From Falsiroseomonas sp051860665 (lineage in GTDB: Bacteria > Pseudomonadota > Alphaproteobacteria > Acetobacterales > Acetobacteraceae), in contig NZ_JBHYDM010000003.1 of the NCBI RefSeq assembly GCF_051860665.1, positions 1 to 64,000 on the forward strand: a stretch of DNA of 64,000 nt. The letters run 5' to 3'. Both the position numbers and the translations under genes were made by a program. How positions within the stretch are numbered: the first letter of the stretch is position 1; every line of letters starts with the position of its first letter. Under the pieces are notes generated by a model. It was not told the origin of the DNA. It saw only the letters and a list, made by a program, of their open reading frames with translations, and ran no database searches. This document shows, piece by piece, positions 42,759-52,292 of the stretch.

Positions 42759-43747
<989 letters not shown>

Positions 43748-43752
43748 CTGGG

Positions 43753-44661
43753 TCAGAGCCTCTTGGCCATGCGCGGGTCGAGCGCATCGCGCAGCCCGTC
43801 GCCCAGCAGGTTCACGGCCAGCACGGTGATGGACAGGAACAGCGCCGGGAAGAAGACGATATAGGGCTTCACCTGCCAGAGGGCGCGGCCCTCCGCCATG
43901 ATATTCCCCCAGGACGGGATGATCGGCGGCGTGCCGGCGCCGATGAAGGACAGGATCGCCTCCGTGATCATCGCGCTGGCGCAGATATAGGTGGCCTGCA
44001 CGGTCAGCGGCGCCAGCGTATTCGGCAGGATGTGGCGCAGGATGATCATCGGCGTGCGGGTGCCCGAGGCGATGGCCGCATCCACATAGGGCTGCTCCCG
44101 CAGGCTCAGCACCACGCCGCGCACCAGGCGGGAGACACGGGGGATTTCCGCGATGGTGATGGCCAGCACCACATTGCCCACGCTGCCGCGGGTCAGCGCC
44201 ATCAGCGCGATCGCCAGCAGGATGGAGGGGATGGACATCATGCCGTCCATGATCCGCATGATGATGCCATCCGCCACCCGGATGAAGCCCGAGATCAGGC
44301 CGATGAACAGCCCGATGGCGCTGGCGCAGATCGCCACGGCGAAGCCCACGGTCAGCGAGACGCGGGCGCCGTAGAGCACGCGCGAATAGATGTCGCGGCC
44401 CAGCATGTCGCTGCCGAACCAGAACTGCGCGGAAGGTTCACGGGTGCGCAGCGCGGGCGCCAGCGCGGTGGGGTCCTTGCTGGTCAGGAAGGGCGCGAAG
44501 ACCGCGATGAAGACCATCAGGAAGATCAGGAACCCGCCGATGGCGATGGTGGGATTCCGGCGGATGAAGCCGAGGACGCCACGCCGCGCGCGCACGGGCG
44601 GCATGATGTCCGGCATCGGGACGGCGGCGTTCACCCCGGGGGGGAGAGTGGTGGTGCTCAA
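43753..44661 (-). CDS. dppC: Peptide-type ABC transporter permease (DppC)
   Basis: 302 residues from a TTG at 44661, chosen because it makes a TTGA overlap with the dppB stop and has GAGG eight bases upstream; an in-frame ATG at 44616 is the alternative. The open frame continues upstream but only as antisense-type sequence inside dppB. Family features are RRNPTIAIGGFLIFLMVFI, WFGSDMLGRDIYSRVLYG, the EAA-like loop ASGTRTPMIILRHILPN and the C-terminal LLGDGLRDALDPRM. It has about six transmembrane segments and forms the channel with DppB. Confidence 0.88.
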   Translation of the reverse strand: MSTTTLPPGVNAAVPMPDIMPPVRARRGVLGFIRRNPTIAIGGFLIFLMVFIAVFAPFLTSKDPTALAPALRTREPSAQFWFGSDMLGRDIYSRVLYGARVSLTVGFAVAICASAIGLFIGLISGFIRVADGIIMRIMDGMMSIPSILLAIALMALTRGSVGNVVLAITIAEIPRVSRLVRGVVLSLREQPYVDAAIASGTRTPMIILRHILPNTLAPLTVQATYICASAMITEAILSFIGAGTPPIIPSWGNIMAEGRALWQVKPYIVFFPALFLSITVLAVNLLGDGLRDALDPRMAKRL

Positions 44662-45599
44662 TACCGGATCCTCGGGTCGAACAGGGTATAGGCCAGGTCG
44701 ATGGCAAGGTTGACCAGCACATAGACGAAGCTGAACAGCAGCACGACGCCCTGGATGACCGGGTAGTCGCGCCGCAGGATGGCATCCACCGTCAGGCGGC
44801 CGAGGCCCGGGATGGCGAAGACGCTTTCCGTCACCACGGCGCCGCCGATCAGCAGCGCGATGCCGATGCCGATGACGGTGATGATCGGCACCGCCGCATT
44901 CTTCAGCGCATGCACGAAGAGGATGGCGCGCTGGCCGAGGCCCTTGGCCTTGGCGGTGCGGACATAGTCCTGCTGCAGCACCTCCAGCATGGTGGCGCGC
45001 GTGATGCGCGCGATCAGCGCGATATAGACGGAGCCGAGCGCGATGGCCGGCAGGATCAGGTTCTGCAGCCAGGGCCAGAAGCCGCGCGCGAAGGGCGTAT
45101 AGCCCTGCACCGGCAGCAGGTCCCATTCGAGGGCGAAGAAATAGGCCAGCACATAGCCCACGACGAAGACCGGCACGGAGAAGCCGAGCACCGCGAAGCC
45201 CATCACCGCGCGGTCGATCAGCGTGCCCTGCCGCCAGGCCGCCACCACGCCCATGGGCACGGCGATGGAGACGGCCAGGATCAGCGTCACGATCATCAGC
45301 GAGAGCGTCGGCTCGATGCGCTGCTGGATCATGGTGCTGACCGGCAGGTTGGTGAAGATCGAGACGCCGAGGTCACCCCGCAGGATGTCCCAGACCCAGG
45401 TCCCGAACCGCACCAGATAGGGGCGGTCCAGGCCGAGGCTGGCGCGGATGCGCTCCACATCGTCCGGCGTTGCCTGGTCCCCCGCGATCACCGCGGCCGG
45501 ATCGCCGGGCGCGAGATAGAGCAGGGAGAAGACGAACAACGCGACGATCGCCATCACCGGGATGGTGGCGAGGACTCTTCGGACAATATAGGCGAACAT
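44658..45599 (-). CDS. dppB: Peptide-type ABC transporter permease (DppB)
   Basis: 313 residues with about six transmembrane segments. Landmarks are MFAYIVRRVLATIPVMAIV, LYLAPGDPAAVIAGDQAT, the EAA-like loop YVRTAKAKGLGQRAILFVHA and the end LFDPRIRY. It follows the fifth binding-protein gene after 35 bases and overlaps dppC by 4. Confidence 0.93.
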   Translation of the reverse strand: MFAYIVRRVLATIPVMAIVALFVFSLLYLAPGDPAAVIAGDQATPDDVERIRASLGLDRPYLVRFGTWVWDILRGDLGVSIFTNLPVSTMIQQRIEPTLSLMIVTLILAVSIAVPMGVVAAWRQGTLIDRAVMGFAVLGFSVPVFVVGYVLAYFFALEWDLLPVQGYTPFARGFWPWLQNLILPAIALGSVYIALIARITRATMLEVLQQDYVRTAKAKGLGQRAILFVHALKNAAVPIITVIGIGIALLIGGAVVTESVFAIPGLGRLTVDAILRRDYPVIQGVVLLFSFVYVLVNLAIDLAYTLFDPRIRY

Positions 45600-45634
45600 C
45601 CGCTTCTCAGACCTTTCTCAACTCAGCATGCAAC

Positions 45635-47242
45635 TCAGGTCTTGCTGACGCCCCAGACGAAGGGAATCGGCCCCTTCACCACGCCGGAGACGTTCCGGCG
45701 CCAGGCCTGGTAGCTCAGGAAGAAGCCGGTCGGTGCATAGACCACTTCCTCCATCGCCGCACGATTCAGCCGCCCGATCGCCGCACGCTCCTCCTCGAGC
45801 GTCGAGGCGGCGTACCAGTTCGGCACCTCCGCCTCCACCGCCGGGATATTCGGCCAGCCGAACCAGGCGCCGTCGCCATTGGCGCGCACGGCATTGTAGC
45901 TGGCCGGGTTGATGGCATCGGCGCCGGCATGCCAGGTGTGGAACATGCTCCAGCCGCCCTGGCCGGGCGGGTTCTTCATGGCGCGACGCTGGCCCGTGGT
46001 GCCCCAGTCGGTCGCCACGAAATCCACGTTCATGCCCATGCGCTTCAACAGGTCCGCCGTGACATCGCCCAGCGCCTTGGTGATGGGCTGGTCCTGCGCG
46101 ACGACACAGGTGACGGGTTCGTTGTTATAGCCCGCCTCCGCCAGCAGTCGCTTGGCCCCGTCCAGGTTGCGCGGCCCCTTCAGGATATCGCCGCCTTCCT
46201 CCGTATAGAGCGGCGTGCCCGGCGTGAAGAAGCCCGGCAGCGGCTTCCACAGATTGGCGTCGCTGCCCACCAGGGCGGTCATGTAGTCTTCCTGGCTCAT
46301 CGCCATCAGCACGGCGCGGCGGATGCGCACGTCGTTGAAGGGCTTGTGCAGGTGGTTCATGCGGAAGCTGCCGATATTGCCCAGCGGGTCCGCGATATCG
46401 ACCATGATGTTGCGGTTGCGCCGCAGCAGCGGGATCAGGTCCGTGATGGGATTCTCCCACCAGTCCACCTCACCATTCTGCAGGGCGGAGGAGGCGGTGG
46501 CCGGGTCCGGCATCACCACCCATTCCACGCGGTCCACCAGCATGCGCTTGCCGCCGGCCAGCCAGCTCGCCGGCTCGTTGCGCGGCACATAGCCGTCGAA
46601 CTTGCCGAAGACGGCGCGCGCGCCCGGCACCCATTCGTCGCGCAGGAAGCGCATGGGGCCGGAGCCGACATATTCGTTGATCTGGGTGAAGCTGTCGAAG
46701 CGGGTCGCGATCCGCTCCGGCATGATGAAGCACATCGGCGTGGCATTCTTGCCCAGCGCCATGGTCATCTTCGGGAAGGGCACCTTCAGCGACCAGCGGA
46801 AGGTCAGGTCGTCCACCGCCACCAGCTCGTTCTGGATGGTGCGCAGCAGCTGGCCCATCGGGTCGCGCGGCATCCAGCGATTGATGGAGGCGACGACGTC
46901 GCGCGCACGCACCGGCTCATTGTCATGGAAGCGCAGGCCGGGGCGCAGCTTGAAGGTCCAGACCAGGCCGTCCGAGGAGGTGGTCTCGCCTTCCACCATC
47001 TGGCGCTGCGGCACCAGCTTGTCGTCGAAGCCGTAGAGCGTGTCCCACACCAGGACGGAGGCGTTGCGGACGACGTATTGCGTGCCCCAGATCGGGTCGA
47101 AATTCGCCAGGTTGGCCTGCGGCACGAAGCGCAGGGTGCGCGCATTGGCGCCCTGCGACAGCGCCGGCGCGGCGGTCCCGCCCCCGATGGCGGCCGCGGC
47201 GCCGGCCGCGGCACCGGTCTTCAGAAACGACCTGCGATCCAT
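45635..47242 (-). CDS. Family-5 ABC substrate-binding protein, paralogue nearest the permease genes
   Basis: 535 residues from the ATG at 47242. It has a classic twin-arginine signal (MDRRSFLKTGAAAGAAAA). The mature part begins RTLRFVPQANLANFDPIWG and contains the array-wide blocks WDTLYGFDD, PERIATRFDSFTQI, GEVDWWENPITDLIPLLRRN and WFGWPNIP. The family binds peptides, nickel, opines or other small amines. It is fifth in transcription order of five tandem paralogues and is followed by dppB after 35 bases. Confidence 0.92.
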   Translation of the reverse strand: MDRRSFLKTGAAAGAAAAIGGGTAAPALSQGANARTLRFVPQANLANFDPIWGTQYVVRNASVLVWDTLYGFDDKLVPQRQMVEGETTSSDGLVWTFKLRPGLRFHDNEPVRARDVVASINRWMPRDPMGQLLRTIQNELVAVDDLTFRWSLKVPFPKMTMALGKNATPMCFIMPERIATRFDSFTQINEYVGSGPMRFLRDEWVPGARAVFGKFDGYVPRNEPASWLAGGKRMLVDRVEWVVMPDPATASSALQNGEVDWWENPITDLIPLLRRNRNIMVDIADPLGNIGSFRMNHLHKPFNDVRIRRAVLMAMSQEDYMTALVGSDANLWKPLPGFFTPGTPLYTEEGGDILKGPRNLDGAKRLLAEAGYNNEPVTCVVAQDQPITKALGDVTADLLKRMGMNVDFVATDWGTTGQRRAMKNPPGQGGWSMFHTWHAGADAINPASYNAVRANGDGAWFGWPNIPAVEAEVPNWYAASTLEEERAAIGRLNRAAMEEVVYAPTGFFLSYQAWRRNVSGVVKGPIPFVWGVSKT

Positions 47243-47383
47243 CTTCTCAAACCCCTTGCCCCAGCCGCCCTTATTCCGGGCAGACTGCCTTATCCCTGTG
47301 CGGCGCGCCAGCATCCCGAACCGTTCATCGGTGGGTTGCGCGCCTGGCATCGTTGCGGTGCACGCGCCGTGCCAGCGGCGGGG

Positions 47384-48973
47384 TCAGGCGCGCCGCACGC
47401 CCCAGAACAGCGCGGGCCCGCCCTTCACCACGCCCGCCAGGCTGCGGCGATAGGCCATGCGCGGCAGCACCTGGCCGAGCGGGATGAAGGGCACCTCCTG
47501 CCAGACCACGCGCTGCATCTCCGCCGCGATGCGCTTTTCCGAATCCAGGTCCGGCGCTTCGAACCAGGCCTCGCGCAGTTCCTCCAGGCGCGGGATGGTG
47601 GGCCAGCCGGCCCAGGCCGCGGCGCCATGGCCGCGGATCGGCTGGTGGCTGCCGGGGACGGAGACATCGAAGCCCTCCCAGGTCGTGCAGAAGGCGCTCC
47701 AGCCGCCCTGCTCCACCGGGCCGCGATTGGTGCGGCGCTGGATATGGGTGCCCCAATCCATCGCCTGCAGATCCACGTTGAAGCCGATGCGCGTCAGCAG
47801 ATCCGCCGCCACCACGGACAGGTTCTGCAGCACCGGGATATCCGTGCCCGAGAGCATCGCCACGCGCTGCCCCGCATAGCCCGATTCGCGCAGCGCGCGC
47901 TGGGCGGCGGCCAGGTTGCGCGGGCCGGAGAGCACCTCCAGCCCCGCATCATTGGCGAGCGGCATGCCCGGCGTGAAGGCACCGGCCGGCACGCGGGACA
48001 TCTCGGGATCCGTGCCGATGGCGGCATCCATGAAGGCGCGCTGGTCCAGCGCCGGCAGGATGGCGCGGCGCACCGCGACATTGTCGAAGGGCGGATGCAG
48101 GAAGTTGAAGCGCAGCACGCCAAGATTGCCCGCGCCATTCACCAGGTCCACGACGATGTCGCGGTTCCGGCGCAGCAGCGGCAGCAGGTCGGAGAGCGGC
48201 GTCTCCCACCAATCCACCTCGTTGTTCTGCAGCGCGGCGGCGGCCGTGGAGGGATCCGGCATCACCCGCCATTCCACGCGATCGAAGTGCACGGGCTTGC
48301 CGCCCGCCATGAAATCGGTGGGCTCATTGCGCGATTCGTAGCCTTCAAAGCGCGCGTAATGCACACGGTCGCCGGCGCGGAATTCGTCGCGCAGGAAGCG
48401 GAAGGGCCCGCTCCCCGTAAAGTCCTGGATCTGCTGGAAGGGGTCGGTCTGCGCCACGCGTTCCGGCATGATGGCGCAGATATTGGCCGACGGTTTTCCC
48501 AAGGCGAAAGCCAGGCCGGGCCAGGCCTTCTTCATCCGGATCTCGAAGCGCGAATCGTCGATGGCGCGCATGCCGTCCAGCAGCCCGTCCAGCCGCTGGC
48601 CCAGCACGTCCCGCTTCGACCAGCGCGCGATCGAGGCCACACAGTCCCGCGCCAGCACCGGCGCGCCGTCATGGAAACGCAGCCCGGGCCGCAGCGTGAT
48701 GGTCCAGCGCCGGCCCTCCTCGCTGATCTCATGCCCCGCCGCCATCTGCGGCTTCGGCTGGAAATCGGCGCCCAGGCCATAGAGCGTGTCGTAGATCATC
48801 AGCCCGTGGTTGCGCACCACCACGGCGGTCGACCAGACGGGGTCGATGTTCGAGAGATTGGCCTGCGGCACGAAGCGCAGCGTGCGCGCCGCCACCTGCC
48901 CCGATGCCAGGCGGGGCGCGACCAGCGCCGCACCTGCCGCACCGAGCACGCCACGCCTGGTCGCCTGCATCAT
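47384..48973 (-). CDS. Family-5 ABC substrate-binding protein, paralogue 4 in transcription order
   Basis: 529 residues from the ATG at 48973; the adjacent ATG at 48970 is equally possible. Signal TRRGVLGAAGAALVAPRLAS. The mature part shows RTLRFVPQANLSNIDPVWST, YDTLYGLGADFQPKPQMAAG, GSGPFRFLRDEF and NNEVDWWETPLSDLLPLLR. It begins 4 bases after the stop of the preceding paralogue, and a 141-base gap separates it from the next, which may contain an internal promoter or processing site. Confidence 0.92.
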   Translation of the reverse strand: MMQATRRGVLGAAGAALVAPRLASGQVAARTLRFVPQANLSNIDPVWSTAVVVRNHGLMIYDTLYGLGADFQPKPQMAAGHEISEEGRRWTITLRPGLRFHDGAPVLARDCVASIARWSKRDVLGQRLDGLLDGMRAIDDSRFEIRMKKAWPGLAFALGKPSANICAIMPERVAQTDPFQQIQDFTGSGPFRFLRDEFRAGDRVHYARFEGYESRNEPTDFMAGGKPVHFDRVEWRVMPDPSTAAAALQNNEVDWWETPLSDLLPLLRRNRDIVVDLVNGAGNLGVLRFNFLHPPFDNVAVRRAILPALDQRAFMDAAIGTDPEMSRVPAGAFTPGMPLANDAGLEVLSGPRNLAAAQRALRESGYAGQRVAMLSGTDIPVLQNLSVVAADLLTRIGFNVDLQAMDWGTHIQRRTNRGPVEQGGWSAFCTTWEGFDVSVPGSHQPIRGHGAAAWAGWPTIPRLEELREAWFEAPDLDSEKRIAAEMQRVVWQEVPFIPLGQVLPRMAYRRSLAGVVKGGPALFWGVRRA

Positions 48974-48977
48974 GGGA

Positions 48978-50558
48978 TCAGCCCTTGCCGATGTTCCAGA
49001 ACACGGTGGCCGGCGCGCGGAACACGCCGGTGACATTGCGGCGCCAGGCGCTCGGCTGCCAGTAGTAGCCGAGCGGGATGTAGTACATCGATTCCATCGC
49101 CTTGGCGTTGAGCTGCTCCGCGATGCTGCGGCTTTGCGCCGGGTCGCCGGTCTGCACCCATTCGCCGCGCAGCCGCTCGATCTCCGGCTCATTCGGCCAG
49201 CCGAACCAGGCGGCATCGGCATTGGCGCGCAGGAACAGGTGGTAGACCGGCAGCGCCAGCGACTGGCCGGAGGAGGTGGTGTGGATGATGCTCCAGCCGC
49301 CACGCTCCACCGGCTCCTTGCTGGCGCGGCGCTGCACCAGCGTGCCCCAGTCGGTGGAGACCACCTCCAGGTTCATGCCCATCCGCGTCAGGATATCGGC
49401 GGTGACCAGCGACAGCGCATTGATCTGCGGATAGTCGCCCGGCGCGATCAGCACCACCTTCTCGCCATTGTAGCCGGCCTGGCGCAGCGCGGCCCTGGCC
49501 CGCTCGATATTGCGCGTCTTCAGGATCTCGCTGCCGCTCTCATTCGCCAGCGGCGTGCCGCAGGTGAAGACACCCTCGCAGACGCCCCAGCCATCGGCAT
49601 CATTGCCCGCGACGGCGCGCAGATAGTCCCGCTGGTCCACCGCCATGGCCACCGCCCGGCGAATGGCGGGGTTGTTGAAGGGCGGCTGCAGCGTGTTGAA
49701 GCGGCAGACGCCATAGGTGCCATCCAGCAGCCGCTGCTGCACCACCAGCTCCCGGTTCCGGCGCATCAGCGGCAGCAGGTCGTGCAGCGGATATTCCCAG
49801 TAGTCCTGCTCGCCCTGCATCATCGCATTGGCGCTGGTGGCGGGGTCCGTGATGATGGTCCATTCGATACGGTCGATATTCGGCCGCCGCCCGCCGGCCA
49901 GGCCATCCACCGCCTCGCTGCGCGGCACGTAGCGCTCGTTCTTCGCCCAGACGGCGCGCTGGCCCGGATTCCATTCGCCGGGGACGAACTTGAAGGGACC
50001 GCTGCCCACCGTGTCGCGGATCTGGGTGAAGGCATCCGTCGCGGCGATGCGCTCCGGCATGATGAAGCAGGGAAACTGCGTCTGGCCCAGCGCCATGGTC
50101 AGCAGCGGCACCGGCCGGTGCAGGCGGAAGCGGAAGCGGCGGTCGTCCAGCGCCTCCACCTCCGCCACATTGGCCGAGAGCACCTGCATGAAGGGATCGC
50201 GCCGCGCCCAGCGCTTGATGGAGGCGACGCAGTCCTTGGCCAGGACCTTCTCGCCATCATGGAAGGCCAGCCCCTCCCGCAGCACGAAGGTCCAGCTGAG
50301 CTGGTCGTCGGCGACGGTCCAGCCTTCCGCCATCTGCGGCTTGATCTCGCCGTTGCTGTCCTGCGCGCAGATCTGGTCATACAGCATGAAGGCGTGGTTG
50401 CGGGTGACCACCGCCGTGGTCCAGACCGGATCCACCGAGGTGAGGTTCGCCTGCGGGATCACCCGCAGCACGCGCTGCGCGCCACCCTGCGCCAAGACTA
50501 CGCTGGGGGCCGCCACCGCCGCGGCCGAGGCCGCCATCAATCCACGCCGTCCGATCAT
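48978..50558 (-). CDS. Family-5 ABC substrate-binding protein, paralogue 3
   Basis: 526 residues from the ATG at 50558. Signal MIGRRGLMAASAAAVAAPS. It keeps RVLRVIPQANLTSVDPVWTT and GSGPFKFVPGEWNPG but is one of the more divergent copies: YDQICAQDSNG replaces the DTLYG block seen in the other four, and GEQDYWEYPLHDLLPLMRR replaces the DWWE form. This hints at a different ligand pocket. Confidence 0.91.
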   Translation of the reverse strand: MIGRRGLMAASAAAVAAPSVVLAQGGAQRVLRVIPQANLTSVDPVWTTAVVTRNHAFMLYDQICAQDSNGEIKPQMAEGWTVADDQLSWTFVLREGLAFHDGEKVLAKDCVASIKRWARRDPFMQVLSANVAEVEALDDRRFRFRLHRPVPLLTMALGQTQFPCFIMPERIAATDAFTQIRDTVGSGPFKFVPGEWNPGQRAVWAKNERYVPRSEAVDGLAGGRRPNIDRIEWTIITDPATSANAMMQGEQDYWEYPLHDLLPLMRRNRELVVQQRLLDGTYGVCRFNTLQPPFNNPAIRRAVAMAVDQRDYLRAVAGNDADGWGVCEGVFTCGTPLANESGSEILKTRNIERARAALRQAGYNGEKVVLIAPGDYPQINALSLVTADILTRMGMNLEVVSTDWGTLVQRRASKEPVERGGWSIIHTTSSGQSLALPVYHLFLRANADAAWFGWPNEPEIERLRGEWVQTGDPAQSRSIAEQLNAKAMESMYYIPLGYYWQPSAWRRNVTGVFRAPATVFWNIGKG

Positions 50559-50587
50559 CTGCACGTCCCTTCCTGGGTTGTCGCCGA

Positions 50588-52180
50588 TCAGTCCCGCTTG
50601 ATGCCCCAATAGAGCGCCAGCCCGGGCACGCGGCCCGAGAGGTTGCTGCGCAAGGCGGTCAGCGAGAGGTAGGCGCCGACGGGGATATAGGGCAGCTCAT
50701 CCATCGCCACTTCCTGCATCTCGCGGCCCAGGCGCTGCTCGGCCGCGACATCCGGCGCCTCGAACCAGGCGTCGCGCAGCTCCTCCAGCTTCGGAATGCT
50801 GGGCCAGCCGAACCAGGCGCCGGCGCCATTGCCGCGCAGCGGGAAATGCGCCGCGGGATTGGCGAAGTCGAAGGAGGAGAAGCTGGTGAAGAGCATGCTC
50901 CAGCCGCCCGCCGAGATCGGCTCGCGCGAGGCGCGGCGCTGCACAGTGGTGCCCCAGTCGGTCAGCACGATATCCGCGTTGAAGCCGAGGCGGCGTACCA
51001 GATCCGCGCCCACCTGCGTCATGGCGGAGGGTGCCAGGATATCGGTCGGGCCGATCAGGCGCATCGGCTCGTTGGTGTAGCCGGCCTCGCGCATCAGGGC
51101 CTTCGCGCGGTCGATGCTGCGCGGCCCCATCAGCGGCGCCATGCCGGCATCGTTGGCCAGCGGCGTGCCGGGGGTGAAGAAGCCGGTCGCCGCGTTGAAG
51201 TGGTTCGGGTCGGTGCCGACGATCGCCTGCATGAAGTCGGACTGGCTGATCGCCGGCAGCAGCGCCTGGCGCATCTTCTTGTCGTTGAAGGGCGCGTGCA
51301 GGTGGTTCATGCGCAGGATGCCGGTCAGCGGCAGCGGGTCGATCGCCTCGATCTTCACGTTACGGTTGCGGCGGAGCAGCATCTGGATCTCGGGCGGCGG
51401 CTGCTCGTACCAGTCAATCTCGCCGGTCTGCAGCGCCGCGGCCGCCGTCGCCGCATCCGTGATGATGTGCCACTCGACGCGGTCGAAATTCACGATCTTC
51501 GGGCCCGCCGTCAGGCTCGGCGTGCCGGTCGAGACGGGCAGGTAGTCGGGGTTACGCGTATAGACCACCATCGAGCCGGAATTGTATTCATCCGCCTTGA
51601 AGCGGAAGGGCCCGCTGCCCACCGTCTCGCGGATCTGCGTGAAGGCATCCGTGCTGGCGATGCGCTCCGGCATGATGAAGGCCGGGCTGTTGGAGACCTG
51701 GCCGAGCGCGGCAAACAGCAGCGGGAAGGGTCGCTTCAGGCTGAACTGCAGGCGCTTGTCATCCAGCGCGGAGACCTCCTCCGTCAGCGTCGCCAGCTTC
51801 TGGCCGAAGGGGTTGCGCTTCATCCAGCGCGTCACGCTCGCCACGACATCCTTCGCCAGAACCGGCGTGCCGTCGTGGAAACGCAGACCCTCGCGCAGCG
51901 TGATGATGATGCGCTTGCCGCCATCCTCGGACACATGGCCCGCGGCCATCTGCGGCTGCGGGCGGAACTGCGCGTCCAGCCCATACAGCGTGTCGTAGAT
52001 CATGTGCCCGTGGTTGCGGGTGATATTCGCGGTGGTCCACACCGGATCGAGGCTCGTCAGATTCGCCTGCGGCACCATCTTCAAGACGCGATTCTGTGCC
52101 GGCTGCGCGATCGCGACGCGCGGCAATGCGGATGCGCCCGCCACAGCCGCGCCTGCCTTCAGCAGGTCCCTGCGAAGCAT
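50588..52180 (-). CDS. Family-5 ABC substrate-binding protein, paralogue 2
   Basis: 530 residues. Signal MLRRDLLKAGAAVAGASA. It keeps RVLKMVPQANLTSLDPVWTT, YDTLYGLDAQFRPQPQMAAG and GSGPFRFKADEY. The DWWE block reads GEIDWYEQPPPEIQMLLRRN, a small change near the presumed pocket. It ends 29 bases before the next paralogue. Confidence 0.92.
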   Translation of the reverse strand: MLRRDLLKAGAAVAGASALPRVAIAQPAQNRVLKMVPQANLTSLDPVWTTANITRNHGHMIYDTLYGLDAQFRPQPQMAAGHVSEDGGKRIIITLREGLRFHDGTPVLAKDVVASVTRWMKRNPFGQKLATLTEEVSALDDKRLQFSLKRPFPLLFAALGQVSNSPAFIMPERIASTDAFTQIRETVGSGPFRFKADEYNSGSMVVYTRNPDYLPVSTGTPSLTAGPKIVNFDRVEWHIITDAATAAAALQTGEIDWYEQPPPEIQMLLRRNRNVKIEAIDPLPLTGILRMNHLHAPFNDKKMRQALLPAISQSDFMQAIVGTDPNHFNAATGFFTPGTPLANDAGMAPLMGPRSIDRAKALMREAGYTNEPMRLIGPTDILAPSAMTQVGADLVRRLGFNADIVLTDWGTTVQRRASREPISAGGWSMLFTSFSSFDFANPAAHFPLRGNGAGAWFGWPSIPKLEELRDAWFEAPDVAAEQRLGREMQEVAMDELPYIPVGAYLSLTALRSNLSGRVPGLALYWGIKRD

Positions 52181-52292
52181 ACCAGTCTCCCGTTCAAGCC
52201 TTCCTGAGAACGGATCAGACCAGCCCTGGCCGCATCCCGCAAGCCGTAACCGCTTGGGAGGGGCGCCCGCGCACCCCTCCCCCGCGCCGCAC

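Noticed and set aside
45470..49033. Plus-strand frame of 1187 codons over the binding-protein array
   Set aside because: Antisense to dppB and two binding proteins with full family motifs. The His/Arg/Gln-rich translation has no recognisable domain.
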